A stretch of 9,120 nucleotides of DNA, taken from contig JAFEEK010000457.1 in assembly GCA_018241165.1 (NCBI GenBank), positions 1-9,120 on the forward strand, in the 5' to 3' direction. A program made the position numbers and the translations under genes. The notes below the pieces were generated by a model. It was not told where the DNA came from, made no database searches, and saw only the letters and a list, made by a program, of their open reading frames with translations. The stretch is from Pseudomonadota bacterium. Lineage in GTDB: Bacteria > Pseudomonadota > Gammaproteobacteria > Xanthomonadales > Rhodanobacteraceae. This document shows positions 1-6,572 of this stretch, one piece after another (the first letter of the stretch is position 1; each line of letters opens with the position of its first letter).

Positions 1-981
1 CCGTTCAACTTTCCGCTGAATCTGGCCGCGCACAAGGTCGCGCCGGCGCTCGCTGTCGGCTGCCCGTTTGTATTGAAGCCGGCGAGTCGCACGCCGATCG
101 GTGCGTTGATCATCGGCGAAGTGCTGGCCGAAACCGATCTGCCGCCCGGTGCATTCTCGATCCTGCCAGCGCACCGCGACGGCGCGGACCTGTTCACCAC
201 CGACGAGCGTTTCAAGCTGCTCTCGTTCACCGGCTCGCCTGCGGTCGGTTGGGATCTGAAAGCGCGTTCCGGCAAAAAGAAAGTCGTGCTGGAACTCGGC
301 GGCAATGCCGCGGCTATCGTCGACTCCGATCAGGCCGAGCGCCTGGATTTCGTCGTCGAGCGCATGTGCTTCGGCGCGTTCTACCAGTCCGGCCAGAGTT
401 GCATCGGCGTACAGCGCATTCTGGTGCAGGAAGACTTTTATGATCGCTTCCGCGACGCCTTCGTCGCGGCGACGAAAAAACTCGTCGCCGGCGACCCCAA
501 GGACGAGAAAACCTTCATCGGGCCGATGATCGACGAAAAAGAAGCCAGGCGACTCGATGACTGGATCGCCGAAGCCGTGAAAGCTGGTGCGAAAATCCTG
601 TGTGGCGGCAAGCGCACGGGCGCAATGCTTGAAGCGACCGTGCTGGAAAACGTCGAGCCGCGTCAGAAAATCAGCTGCATGGAAGCGTTCGGGCCGGTGG
701 CAATCCTGCAACCGTATAGGGATTTCGACGATGCGATTCGTGTCGTCAACGATTCCGAATTCGGCCTGCAAGCCGGTGTGTTCACGTTCGACATGCGCAA
801 GGCGATGCGCGCCTGGGACGAACTCGATGTCGGCGGCGTGGTGATCGGCGATGTGCCAAGCTTCCGCGTCGACAACATGCCGTATGGCGGGGTCAAGGAT
901 TCGGGCCTGGGTCGCGAAGGCATACGCTATGCGATCGAAGACATGACCGAAATTCGTTTAATGGTGATGCGCGACGCCTGA
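1..981 (+). CDS. aldehyde dehydrogenase family protein, 5'-truncated by window edge
   Basis: NAD(P)-dependent oxidation of an aldehyde to the acid; the substrate cannot be read from sequence. The frame is open from base 1 and codes 326 residues. Family members have about 475, so roughly the first 150 are outside the window. It opens with PFNFPLNL, which contains the family's oxyanion-hole Asn. Next come the cofactor-binding FTGSPAVG stretch, the LELGGN motif with the general-base Glu (visible residue 98), and the catalytic Cys in GQSCIG (visible residue 134). The conserved C-terminal PYGGVKDSGLGREG segment follows. All expected catalytic elements in the visible part are present. An apparent start near base 73 is an internal Leu codon (TTG), not the real start. 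The C-terminal style resembles the lactaldehyde/phosphonoacetaldehyde/GapN-like branch of the superfamily, but that subfamily placement is weak. The sigma factor gene starts 27 bases downstream on the same strand, so read-through is possible. Confidence 0.95.
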   Translation, partial: PFNFPLNLAAHKVAPALAVGCPFVLKPASRTPIGALIIGEVLAETDLPPGAFSILPAHRDGADLFTTDERFKLLSFTGSPAVGWDLKARSGKKKVVLELGGNAAAIVDSDQAERLDFVVERMCFGAFYQSGQSCIGVQRILVQEDFYDRFRDAFVAATKKLVAGDPKDEKTFIGPMIDEKEARRLDDWIAEAVKAGAKILCGGKRTGAMLEATVLENVEPRQKISCMEAFGPVAILQPYRDFDDAIRVVNDSEFGLQAGVFTFDMRKAMRAWDELDVGGVVIGDVPSFRVDNMPYGGVKDSGLGREGIRYAIEDMTEIRLMVMRDA

Positions 982-1008
982 CCCCGTAAGCCGCCCGACG
1001 ACGTTTCC

Positions 1009-1563
1009 ATGATGGATGCTGCCTATCCGGACGAAAAGCTGATGCAGGCCTATGCGCGCGGCGACCTGCGCGCTTTCGACACGCTCTACGCGCGCAGCCG
1101 CGGCATGTTGTACCGCTACATCCTGCGCAGCGTGGCGGACCGTGCCGTGGCCGACGAACTGTTCCAGGAAACCTGGAGCCGGTTGATCGCTGCACGCGAG
1201 CGTTATCGCGTGGAGGCGAAATTCACCACATGGTTGTTGCAGATCGCACATAACCTCGTGGTGGATCACTTTCGGCGCGGGCGCCCGCAAGCCAGTGTCG
1301 AGGAAACCGAAACCGTGCTGCGCGAACTGGATGCGCCGGAATCCGAACGCCCCGACCATGCGCTGAGCGATTTCGAGGAACGCCGGCGTTTGCAGATCGC
1401 ACTGGATGCGCTGCCCGCAGAACAACGCGAGGCCTTTGTGCTGCGCATGGAATCCGGACTCGGACTCGCCGAGATCGCGCAACTGACCGGAACCGGGCAG
1501 GAAACCGTGAAGTCGCGCTTGCGCTATGCATTCGCGAAAATCCGCGAAAGGCTCGCCGAATGA
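1009..1563 (+). CDS. ECF-type RNA polymerase sigma factor (sigma-70 family)
   Basis: An alternative sigma factor of 184 residues, the usual ECF size, directing RNA polymerase to a small regulon. Region 2 spans about residues 11-90 and includes DELFQETWSRL and the KFTTWLLQIAHNLVVDHFRR helix that contacts the -10 element. An acidic linker (about 95-122) leads to region 4 (about 124-182). There LPAEQREAFVLRMESGL precedes the helix-turn-helix AEIAQLTGTGQETVKSRLR, which reads the -35. No region 1 or 3 is present, as expected for ECF factors. Two adjacent Met codons (1009 and 1012) could start; neither has a strong Shine-Dalgarno. I could not identify an autoregulated ECF promoter in the 27 bases upstream. 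The stop overlaps the next start as ATGA, which implies translational coupling with a cognate regulator. The inducing signal is unknown. Confidence 0.93.
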   Translation: MMDAAYPDEKLMQAYARGDLRAFDTLYARSRGMLYRYILRSVADRAVADELFQETWSRLIAARERYRVEAKFTTWLLQIAHNLVVDHFRRGRPQASVEETETVLRELDAPESERPDHALSDFEERRRLQIALDALPAEQREAFVLRMESGLGLAEIAQLTGTGQETVKSRLRYAFAKIRERLAE

Positions 1564-2354
1564 ATACTGGCAACCCAAAATTCGAACGTGACTTTGAGGC
1601 GTTTCTCGACGGCGGCGACACGCGCATGGACGAGCTCTACCGGAAGCTGCCGCAGGCCGAACCCGATGCGCGGCTGGACTCCGCCGTGCAGGCAATGGCC
1701 CGGCGCGCCGTCGCGGCGACGATACCGATTTCGGCTGCGCGGCAGCGCCGTTGGTTGCCGGTACTCAGCGCCGCCGCCGTGGTCGCGCTCGCAGTCGGCT
1801 TCGCGTTCCGGCTGGGGCCGCAGCTCTGGCAGCGCCCCGCAAGCGTGCCCCCGATCGAACCCGTGGCCACTCCCGCGCCACCGGCGACCGGGCCCACACC
1901 TGCGCCCACGGCGCTTGCCAAGCCCGCGATGGAAACGCCGCCACCGTCACCCGCTCCTGCCGCAAAAGCCGCGCCACACGATTTGCAAAAAGTGGAAAAT
2001 GCCGCATCGCGATCCGCACCGCGCGCGTTCCCGGCACCGGCGAGAACGCTGCGCGAACCCACGCCACCACCGGCCGCTGTTGAAGCGAAACCAGCGCCGC
2101 CGGCGCCGGCTGCCGCCACTGCGATGCGCGCACAGCAACCGGTGGAAATGGAATCCGCTGCTGCGCCAATGCAGACGCTGGCCGCGCCGGCCACGGCGGA
2201 TCGCAATGTCTCGCTGTATCCGGAGCATTGGCTGGCGAATATCCGCCTGCTGCTGCGCGACAACCAGCGCGCGGCGGCGCTGCGCAGCCTCGACGAATTC
2301 CGCAAAAAGTATCCGGATTACGTCCTGCCTGACGACCTGCGCGATCTGCACTGA
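1560..2354 (+). CDS. probable anti-sigma factor, single-pass membrane protein with Pro/Ala-rich linker
   Basis: 264 residues, starting inside the sigma factor's stop codon (4-nt ATGA overlap), with AAAGG nine bases upstream. Layout: a cytoplasmic N-terminus (1-64) containing DELYRKLPQAEPDARLD, then one membrane helix at about 66-84. A low-complexity linker rich in Pro and Ala follows (about 92-212). The last 45 residues form a compact charged segment beginning YPEHWLANIRLLLRD and ending in PDYVLPDDLRDLH. An N-in topology puts the linker and tail in the periplasm. The protein has no cysteine, so it is not a zinc-binding (ZAS) anti-sigma. The anti-sigma role is inferred from coupling to the sigma gene and from topology; I recognise no named domain. 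The N-terminal LYRKLP-type and C-terminal YVLPDD-type segments look conserved in similar Xanthomonadales proteins, from memory only. Another possibility is a membrane protein of unrelated function co-expressed with the sigma factor. Confidence 0.75.
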   Translation: MNTGNPKFERDFEAFLDGGDTRMDELYRKLPQAEPDARLDSAVQAMARRAVAATIPISAARQRRWLPVLSAAAVVALAVGFAFRLGPQLWQRPASVPPIEPVATPAPPATGPTPAPTALAKPAMETPPPSPAPAAKAAPHDLQKVENAASRSAPRAFPAPARTLREPTPPPAAVEAKPAPPAPAAATAMRAQQPVEMESAAAPMQTLAAPATADRNVSLYPEHWLANIRLLLRDNQRAAALRSLDEFRKKYPDYVLPDDLRDLH

Positions 2355-2356
2355 AT

Positions 2357-3310
2357 CTATTGCGCGGCTTGCTCGGTCAATCCCGCCTGCAACCAGCCAA
2401 GGTTGAAACCGATCGCCTGCGCTTTCGGATCGGCCCAGACGTAATCGATCGTCTGCCCACTGGCGTCGTCGATCACGTTCAATTGCAGCACATGCAGTTT
2501 GCGTTCGGCATAGGTGACGCGCTCCAGTTCCAGCGACCAACCGCTGGCCGCACCGTCGCGCCAGCGCAGTTCGACGCGACCGCCTTCGCTGGAAAGGCGC
2601 AGATCTTTCTGCATGTGCCAGTCCTGATTGCCGGCACGCGCCTTCGGCCCGCCGCCATTGATCGCGGCCCAGCCGGAGAACCAGCGCACGCGCCGCGTTT
2701 CGATCCGTGCGTCGGCGCCACGCGCCTGATCGGCGAACGTGGCCGTGTGCAACATGTCGCCACCAAGCGCAATCCGCAATGGCAGCAGCGCTGCAGATTC
2801 GCCCAATCCCGGCAACAACGCGCTGCACGCGGCGGCATCGGCCTGCGCCTGGAATTGCGCATCTTTCCATGCGCCGGTTTGCGCGCACGGGGCGAGTTCC
2901 GCCCACTGCGCGGCATCGAAATGAAATTTGCGCTTGCCGTCGAACATTTCATTCGCGGCCGCTGGATCGAGCGCGCGATACGGCGTCAGCGTCACGCGGT
3001 TGCCGTTGTCGGAGGCGGTAACGAGGACAAGCCACAGCGCGCTCGTCGACACCTTTTTCGCATCCGTCGATTGCAGGCGCCAGAACCACAGGCTGCCATC
3101 GCGCCGTTGATCCGCCAGACGCAACGTCTCGCGCACATGCGGCGTCGAAACCGCCGCTGCCTGCTTGGTCTGTTCGTGGTTGTCCCAGTCGCCGGCGAGC
3201 GCGGCATCGAGCCGCGCCGGCGCGACGCCTGCCGTAGCAACACTGCGGCCCGGCATGGTCTGGCATGCCGCGAGCAATCCGAACAGGATCAACAATACTG
3301 CCGCGCGCAT
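2357..3310 (-). CDS. predicted lipoprotein, possibly distantly CpcT/CpeT-like; function unknown
   Basis: 317 residues. The N-terminus is a lipoprotein signal: a short hydrophobic stretch followed by the lipobox LLAAC, with lipidation expected at Cys16. Gln at +2 favours outer-membrane sorting. The mature part is soluble, with no further membrane helix, and has two other cysteines (142 and 162). Early in the mature part, LAGDWDNHEQTKQ resembles the opening of CpcT/CpeT proteins (Pfam PF06206). The order of later elements is loosely compatible: an aromatic-rich strand, TLTPYRAL, a PC...AC pair, a DML...FAD segment and RWFSGWAAI. I rate that assignment as weak. If right, it would be a bacterial relative of phycobilin lyases found outside cyanobacteria, with no phycobiliprotein role implied. 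The start is supported by GGAG six bases upstream of the ATG. The stop lies 2 bases from the stop of the convergent putative anti-sigma gene. Confidence 0.85.
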   Translation of the reverse strand: MRAAVLLILFGLLAACQTMPGRSVATAGVAPARLDAALAGDWDNHEQTKQAAAVSTPHVRETLRLADQRRDGSLWFWRLQSTDAKKVSTSALWLVLVTASDNGNRVTLTPYRALDPAAANEMFDGKRKFHFDAAQWAELAPCAQTGAWKDAQFQAQADAAACSALLPGLGESAALLPLRIALGGDMLHTATFADQARGADARIETRRVRWFSGWAAINGGGPKARAGNQDWHMQKDLRLSSEGGRVELRWRDGAASGWSLELERVTYAERKLHVLQLNVIDDASGQTIDYVWADPKAQAIGFNLGWLQAGLTEQAAQ

Positions 3311-3339
3311 GCCCTGCTCCGTTCAAGATCGATGCACCA

Positions 3340-3367
3340 AGCATACCGTATCGCCCGCGCGTTCCAA
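3340..3367 (-). promoter_or_regulatory. candidate sigma-70-type promoter for the lipoprotein gene
   Basis: On the minus strand, TTGGAA (3362-3367, 4 of 6 matches to the -35 consensus) is followed after 16 bases by TATGCT (3340-3345, -10-like). Transcription would begin near 3333, giving a leader of about 23 nt that includes GGAG at 3317-3320 before the ATG at 3310. It lies in the only real intergenic gap between divergent genes. This was found by eye, so a chance match is possible. Confidence 0.45.
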
Positions 3368-3372
3368 TCCGC

Positions 3373-3378
3373 TATGCT
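3373..3378 (+). promoter_or_regulatory. candidate -10 element for the small membrane protein gene
   Basis: TATGCT ends 6 bases before the ATG at 3385, which would place the transcription start at or next to the first base of the start codon and yield a leaderless mRNA. No Shine-Dalgarno precedes that ATG, which fits. No convincing -35 is seen at the right distance. Weak, but a promoter for this gene must lie in or near this gap, because the neighbour diverges. Confidence 0.3.
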
Positions 3379-3384
3379 GCGCGC

Positions 3385-3807
3385 ATGCCGCAGATCCAGC
3401 CTGCCGATCCCGCCCAGCGCCGCCGCGTCGCGATCATCCTTGCGATCGCCGCGATCGTCTTGATCGCGGCGTACTTCGCTTTCGACCATTGGCTGCAACA
3501 TGCGGCGCTGCGCATGAACACGACCGATCTGGTGCGATCGGTCGGACGCCTGATTTCCATCTGCGTGATCGCGATGACGGTGTGCCTGTTGCTGCTCGGG
3601 CGGCACCTGCTGTTGCGCGGTCGCCGCATCGTGCGCGACCGCCGCTATCCGGCGAACGACGCGCGTGTGCTGCGCGACACGCCCGTGCGCGAAGGCGAGC
3701 AAGCCGTACGCATCGGCAATGCCAGTCGCATCGCCGGACTCATCACCTGCCTGCTCGGCGTGGCAGTCGCCGTCGCCGGCTGGTTCTGGGCCGGTCAGTT
3801 CGGCTGA
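3385..3807 (+). CDS. small membrane protein with three predicted helices, unknown function
   Basis: 140 residues from the ATG at 3385. Hydrophobic helices lie at about residues 15-33, 52-71 and 115-134. A basic, soluble loop (about 73-112) contains [11 protein letters not shown] and [15 protein letters not shown] recognise no family; the RDTPV-type loop is reminiscent of uncharacterised Xanthomonadales membrane proteins, from memory only. An upstream in-frame ATG at 3265 would give 180 residues, but it lies inside the coding region of the divergent lipoprotein and adds a polar extension, so I prefer 3385. The last 13 bases overlap the end of galU on the opposite strand. No function should be inferred from the convergent galU gene. 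Confidence 0.7.
   Translation: MPQIQPADPAQRRRVAIILAIAAIVLIAAYFAFDHWLQHAALRMNTTDLVRSVGRLISICVIAMTVCLLLLGRHLLLRGRRIVRDRRYPANDARVLRDTPVREGEQAVRIGNASRIAGLITCLLGVAVAVAGWFWAGQFG
3448..3470. repeat. perfect 9-bp inverted repeat with 5-base loop inside a coding region
   Basis: GCCGCGATC (3448-3456) and its exact reverse complement GATCGCGGC (3462-3470) flank GTCTT. It lies about 63 bases into the small membrane protein gene, where the encoded residues are an Ala/Ile-rich helix. Alternating Ala (GCG/GCC) and Ile (ATC) codons readily create such symmetry, so this may be by-product rather than signal. If the transcript is leaderless, a stable hairpin so near the start could affect translation. Confidence 0.4.
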
Positions 3808-4676
3808 GCGGCTTCAGCTACCGCCGCGCGGGCGATATCCGCGAGCGCCGGATCGCGCATGGCGAAGTGCAGCGTGGCCCGGACCAAGCCGGCCTTGCCG
3901 CCGCAATCGAAACGCGTGCCATCGAAGCGATAGGCGTACACGTCGCCATCGCGCAACAGCGCGGCAATCGCATCGGTGAGCTGGATCTCGCCACCCGCAC
4001 CGGGCGTGGTTTTTTCCAGCAGTTCGAAGATCTTCCCCGGCAGCACATAACGCCCGACGATGGCGAGATTCGACGGCGCGACTTCGGGTTTGGGTTTTTC
4101 CACGACATGACGCACGCGCGCGGCGCGGCCATCGGTTTTCTCGGCGTCGACGATGCCGTATTTGTGCGTTTCATCGTGCGGCACTTCCTCGACCGCGATG
4201 ACGCCGGCGTCGCGGCTCGGTGCGAACTGCGCCATCTGGCGCAAGGCGCCGACATTCCGGTTCCAAATCAAATCGTCGGGCAGGATCACGCCGAAGGGTT
4301 CGTCGCCGACAACAGGTTTCGCGCACAACACGGCATGGCCCAGGCCCAGTGCCTCGGACTGGGTCACGTAAACGCAGCGCACGTGCTTCGGGACCACGTT
4401 GCGCACTGCGGCGAGCAGTTCCTTCTTGCCGCTGCGCTCGAGCTTTTGTTCCAGCTCATACGCGGTATCGAAATAGTCCGCGATCGAATGCTTGTAACGG
4501 CTGGTGATGAAGACCAGCGTGTCGGCGCCGGCATCCACCGCTTCATCGACCGCGTACTGGATCAACGGCTTGTCCAGCACCGGCAGCATTTCCTTGGCCA
4601 CGACTTTCGACGCAGGCAGGAAGCGCGTGCCGAGTCCGGCCACGGGAAACACGACTTTGCGCAGCGGTGCGTTCAT
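3795..4676 (-). CDS. galU: UTP--glucose-1-phosphate uridylyltransferase
   Basis: Makes UDP-glucose from UTP and glucose-1-phosphate in the cytoplasm, feeding LPS core, O-antigen and exopolysaccharide synthesis. 293 residues, normal for bacterial GalU. The nucleotide-binding loop is [14 protein letters not shown] (11-24), followed by [19 protein letters not shown]. Other family motifs are GLGHAVLCA (111-119), VILPDDL (130-136, metal/sugar-phosphate site), HKYGIVD (171-177), VEKPKP (192-197) and [10 protein letters not shown] (228-237). FDCGGKAG (257-264) matches the FDCG/YDCG element. The ATG directly follows the dehydratase stop (TGA-ATG). A strong AAGGAG (4682-4687) lies 5 bases upstream, inside the end of that gene, so translation is probably coupled and efficient. 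Its 3' end overlaps the convergent membrane protein gene by 13 bases, leaving no room for a separate terminator. I see no missing catalytic residue. Confidence 0.96.
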   Translation of the reverse strand: MNAPLRKVVFPVAGLGTRFLPASKVVAKEMLPVLDKPLIQYAVDEAVDAGADTLVFITSRYKHSIADYFDTAYELEQKLERSGKKELLAAVRNVVPKHVRCVYVTQSEALGLGHAVLCAKPVVGDEPFGVILPDDLIWNRNVGALRQMAQFAPSRDAGVIAVEEVPHDETHKYGIVDAEKTDGRAARVRHVVEKPKPEVAPSNLAIVGRYVLPGKIFELLEKTTPGAGGEIQLTDAIAALLRDGDVYAYRFDGTRFDCGGKAGLVRATLHFAMRDPALADIARAAVAEAAQPN

Positions 4677-6572
4677 TCAGGCTCCTTCAGCATGGCGCAC
4701 GATCGGCACGATCTCGGCCGATTCGGCCGCGTCGCGCCAGGAAAAATCCGGCAACAATGTGGTCAGGCAGGCGCGCAAGGCGTCCTCGTCGTAATCGCGC
4801 ACGGCTCGCGCGGCCTGGCGCAGTTGCGCGTTCAACAATTCCCAGGACATGCTGCGCGGCGCACTGAGGAAAATCTTGGCGTGCGCCGTGGCCTGGTAGT
4901 CCTCGAGTTCGTGGAAGAGTTCCTCGAACAATTTTTCGCCGGGGCGCAGGCCGGTGTAGGCGATGGCGACGTCGCGCTCCGGCACTTTTCCGGCGAGCCG
5001 GATCATCTGTTCGGCGAGGTAGCTGATCTTCACCGGCTCGCCCATGTCCAGCGCAAAGATCTCGCCGCCCTTGCCCAGCACACCGGCCTGCAGGATGAGC
5101 TGGCAGGCCTCGGGAATGGTCATGAAATAGCGCGTGATCTCCGGATGCGTCACCGTGACCGGCCCGCCATTGCGGATCTGTTCGCGGAACAGCGGCACGA
5201 CGCTGCCGGCCGAGTCGAGCACATTGCCGAAGCGCACGGTGACGAAACGCGTCGCCGAATGCGCGGCGAAATTCTGGCAGTAGATTTCGGCGGCGCGCTT
5301 GCACGCACCCATCACGCTGGTCGGGTTGACCGCCTTGTCGGTGGAGATCAGCACGAAGCAGTTCACGCCGTGGCGATCCGCCGCCTGCGCCACGGTTTGC
5401 GTGCCGAGCACGTTGTTGCGGAACGCTTCGCGCACCTGGTTTTGCAGCAGTGGAACGTGCTTGAACGCGGCCGCATGCAACACGACCTGCGGCCGCGTGC
5501 GCGAGAACAGACGCTCGCAGGCCACCGCATCGCCGCAATCGCCCAGCGTCGCGTCGACGAGCAAATCGGGAAATTCGCGGCGCAGTTCCTGCTCGATGCG
5601 ATACAGGTTGAATTCGGACAATTCCAGGATCGCGAGCGACTCGACGCCCAGGCGCGCCACCTGCCGGCACAATTCCGAGCCGATCGAGCCACCGCCGCCG
5701 GTGATCAGCACGCGCTGGCCGGAAAATCCGCAGCGCATCGCATCCCAGTCCAGTTGCACCGGATCGCGTCCGAGCAAGTCTTCGATCGCCACTTCCTTGA
5801 GTTGGCTGAAGCCCATGCGTCCGGCCACGACATCCTGCAGGCGCGGCACGGTGCGGAATGGCAATCCGGTTTCTTCGCACAATCCCACGACGCGGCGCAT
5901 CTGCGCCGTGGTTGCCGACGGCATCGCGATCAGCAGCATCTCCGCCGCCGATTCGCGCGCCAGTTCGGGCAGTCGATCCAGTTTGCCGAGTACCGGCACG
6001 CCCTGCACGCGCGCGCCGCGCAAGGATGCCTTGTCGTCGAGCAGGCCAACCGGACGATAGCGGCCTTCGTGCGCCAGTTCGCGCAACAACGCGTCGCCGG
6101 CTCTGCCGGCGCCGAGCACCAGCACGCGCCGCGCGGGCACGCGCGCGAGCAATTCGAAGCGGCTGTCCTTCCAGTAGCGCCAGGCCAGGCGCGGCGTGCC
6201 GAGCAATACCGACAGGATCACCGGATAGATGAACAGCACGCTGCGCGGCACCGATTCGAGACGGTCGTACAGGAACAACGCAATGGCGATGGCCAGCGCA
6301 CCGACCACGGCCGCGCGCAGGATGTTCCACAAATCCGGCAGGCTGGCGAAACGCCACAGACCCTTGTACAAGCCCGTCCACCACAAGATCGTGCCTTGCA
6401 CCAGCAGCACGATGGCCGTATCCGGCGCGAGCCGCCACACGCTCGGCATGACCGACTCGAAGCTGAAGCGCAGCCAGTTCGCCGCGGTCCAGGCAATCCA
6501 GACCATGGCCAGGTCGTGCAGGACGACGGCCAGGCGCGGATGGATGGCGGCGGTCAGCCTACGCAAACCCAT
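4677..6572 (-). CDS. wbpM: membrane-bound UDP-sugar 4,6-dehydratase, WbpM/PglF/CapD family
   Basis: Converts UDP-GlcNAc (the typical family substrate) to the 4-keto-6-deoxy intermediate used for amino-deoxy sugars of O-antigen, capsule or glycans. 631 residues, close to the size of WbpM. About four membrane helices (roughly 14-32, 50-66, 84-103 and 111-128) come first. A first Rossmann region follows with VLGAGRAGD (152-160). The catalytic SDR domain carries TGGGGSIGSE (291-300) and LHAAAFKHVPLL (365-376). STDKAVNPTSVMGACK (410-425) has Met421 where classical SDRs have the active-site Tyr. The TDK...M...K arrangement is the recognised form in PglF/WbpM proteins, so this is not a defect. GLRPGEKLFEEL (541-552) is the C-terminal signature. 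The ATG overlaps the end of the upstream transferase gene by 14 bases, with a weak GGGTAG 5 bases before it. The exact sugar product cannot be read from sequence. Confidence 0.93.
   Translation of the reverse strand: MGLRRLTAAIHPRLAVVLHDLAMVWIAWTAANWLRFSFESVMPSVWRLAPDTAIVLLVQGTILWWTGLYKGLWRFASLPDLWNILRAAVVGALAIAIALFLYDRLESVPRSVLFIYPVILSVLLGTPRLAWRYWKDSRFELLARVPARRVLVLGAGRAGDALLRELAHEGRYRPVGLLDDKASLRGARVQGVPVLGKLDRLPELARESAAEMLLIAMPSATTAQMRRVVGLCEETGLPFRTVPRLQDVVAGRMGFSQLKEVAIEDLLGRDPVQLDWDAMRCGFSGQRVLITGGGGSIGSELCRQVARLGVESLAILELSEFNLYRIEQELRREFPDLLVDATLGDCGDAVACERLFSRTRPQVVLHAAAFKHVPLLQNQVREAFRNNVLGTQTVAQAADRHGVNCFVLISTDKAVNPTSVMGACKRAAEIYCQNFAAHSATRFVTVRFGNVLDSAGSVVPLFREQIRNGGPVTVTHPEITRYFMTIPEACQLILQAGVLGKGGEIFALDMGEPVKISYLAEQMIRLAGKVPERDVAIAYTGLRPGEKLFEELFHELEDYQATAHAKIFLSAPRSMSWELLNAQLRQAARAVRDYDEDALRACLTTLLPDFSWRDAAESAEIVPIVRHAEGA

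Noticed and set aside
415..428. Active-site defect in WbpM (Met in place of the SDR Tyr)
   Set aside because: The Met is normal for PglF/WbpM/CapD dehydratases, which use a TDK...M...K set, so it is not evidence of inactivation. The span given is in protein residues, corresponding to about 5289-5330 in the window.
1850..2200. Possible tandem repeat in the Pro/Ala-rich linker
   Set aside because: The bias is compositional (CCG/GCG/CCA/GCC codons), with no fixed repeat unit or period that I can align.
3265..3384. N-terminal extension of the small membrane protein from an upstream ATG
   Set aside because: It would run through the start of the divergent lipoprotein gene and its ribosome site, and adds a polar segment before the first membrane helix. 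The ATG at 3385 fits better.
2360..3463. 367-codon plus-strand frame opposite the lipoprotein gene
   Set aside because: Codon-aligned antisense of the lipoprotein gene, whose signal peptide, lipobox and ribosome site make the minus strand the coding one.
4687..6438. 583-codon minus-strand frame inside wbpM
   Set aside because: Out-of-frame reading of wbpM, with Arg/Ala-rich low-information sequence and no motif.
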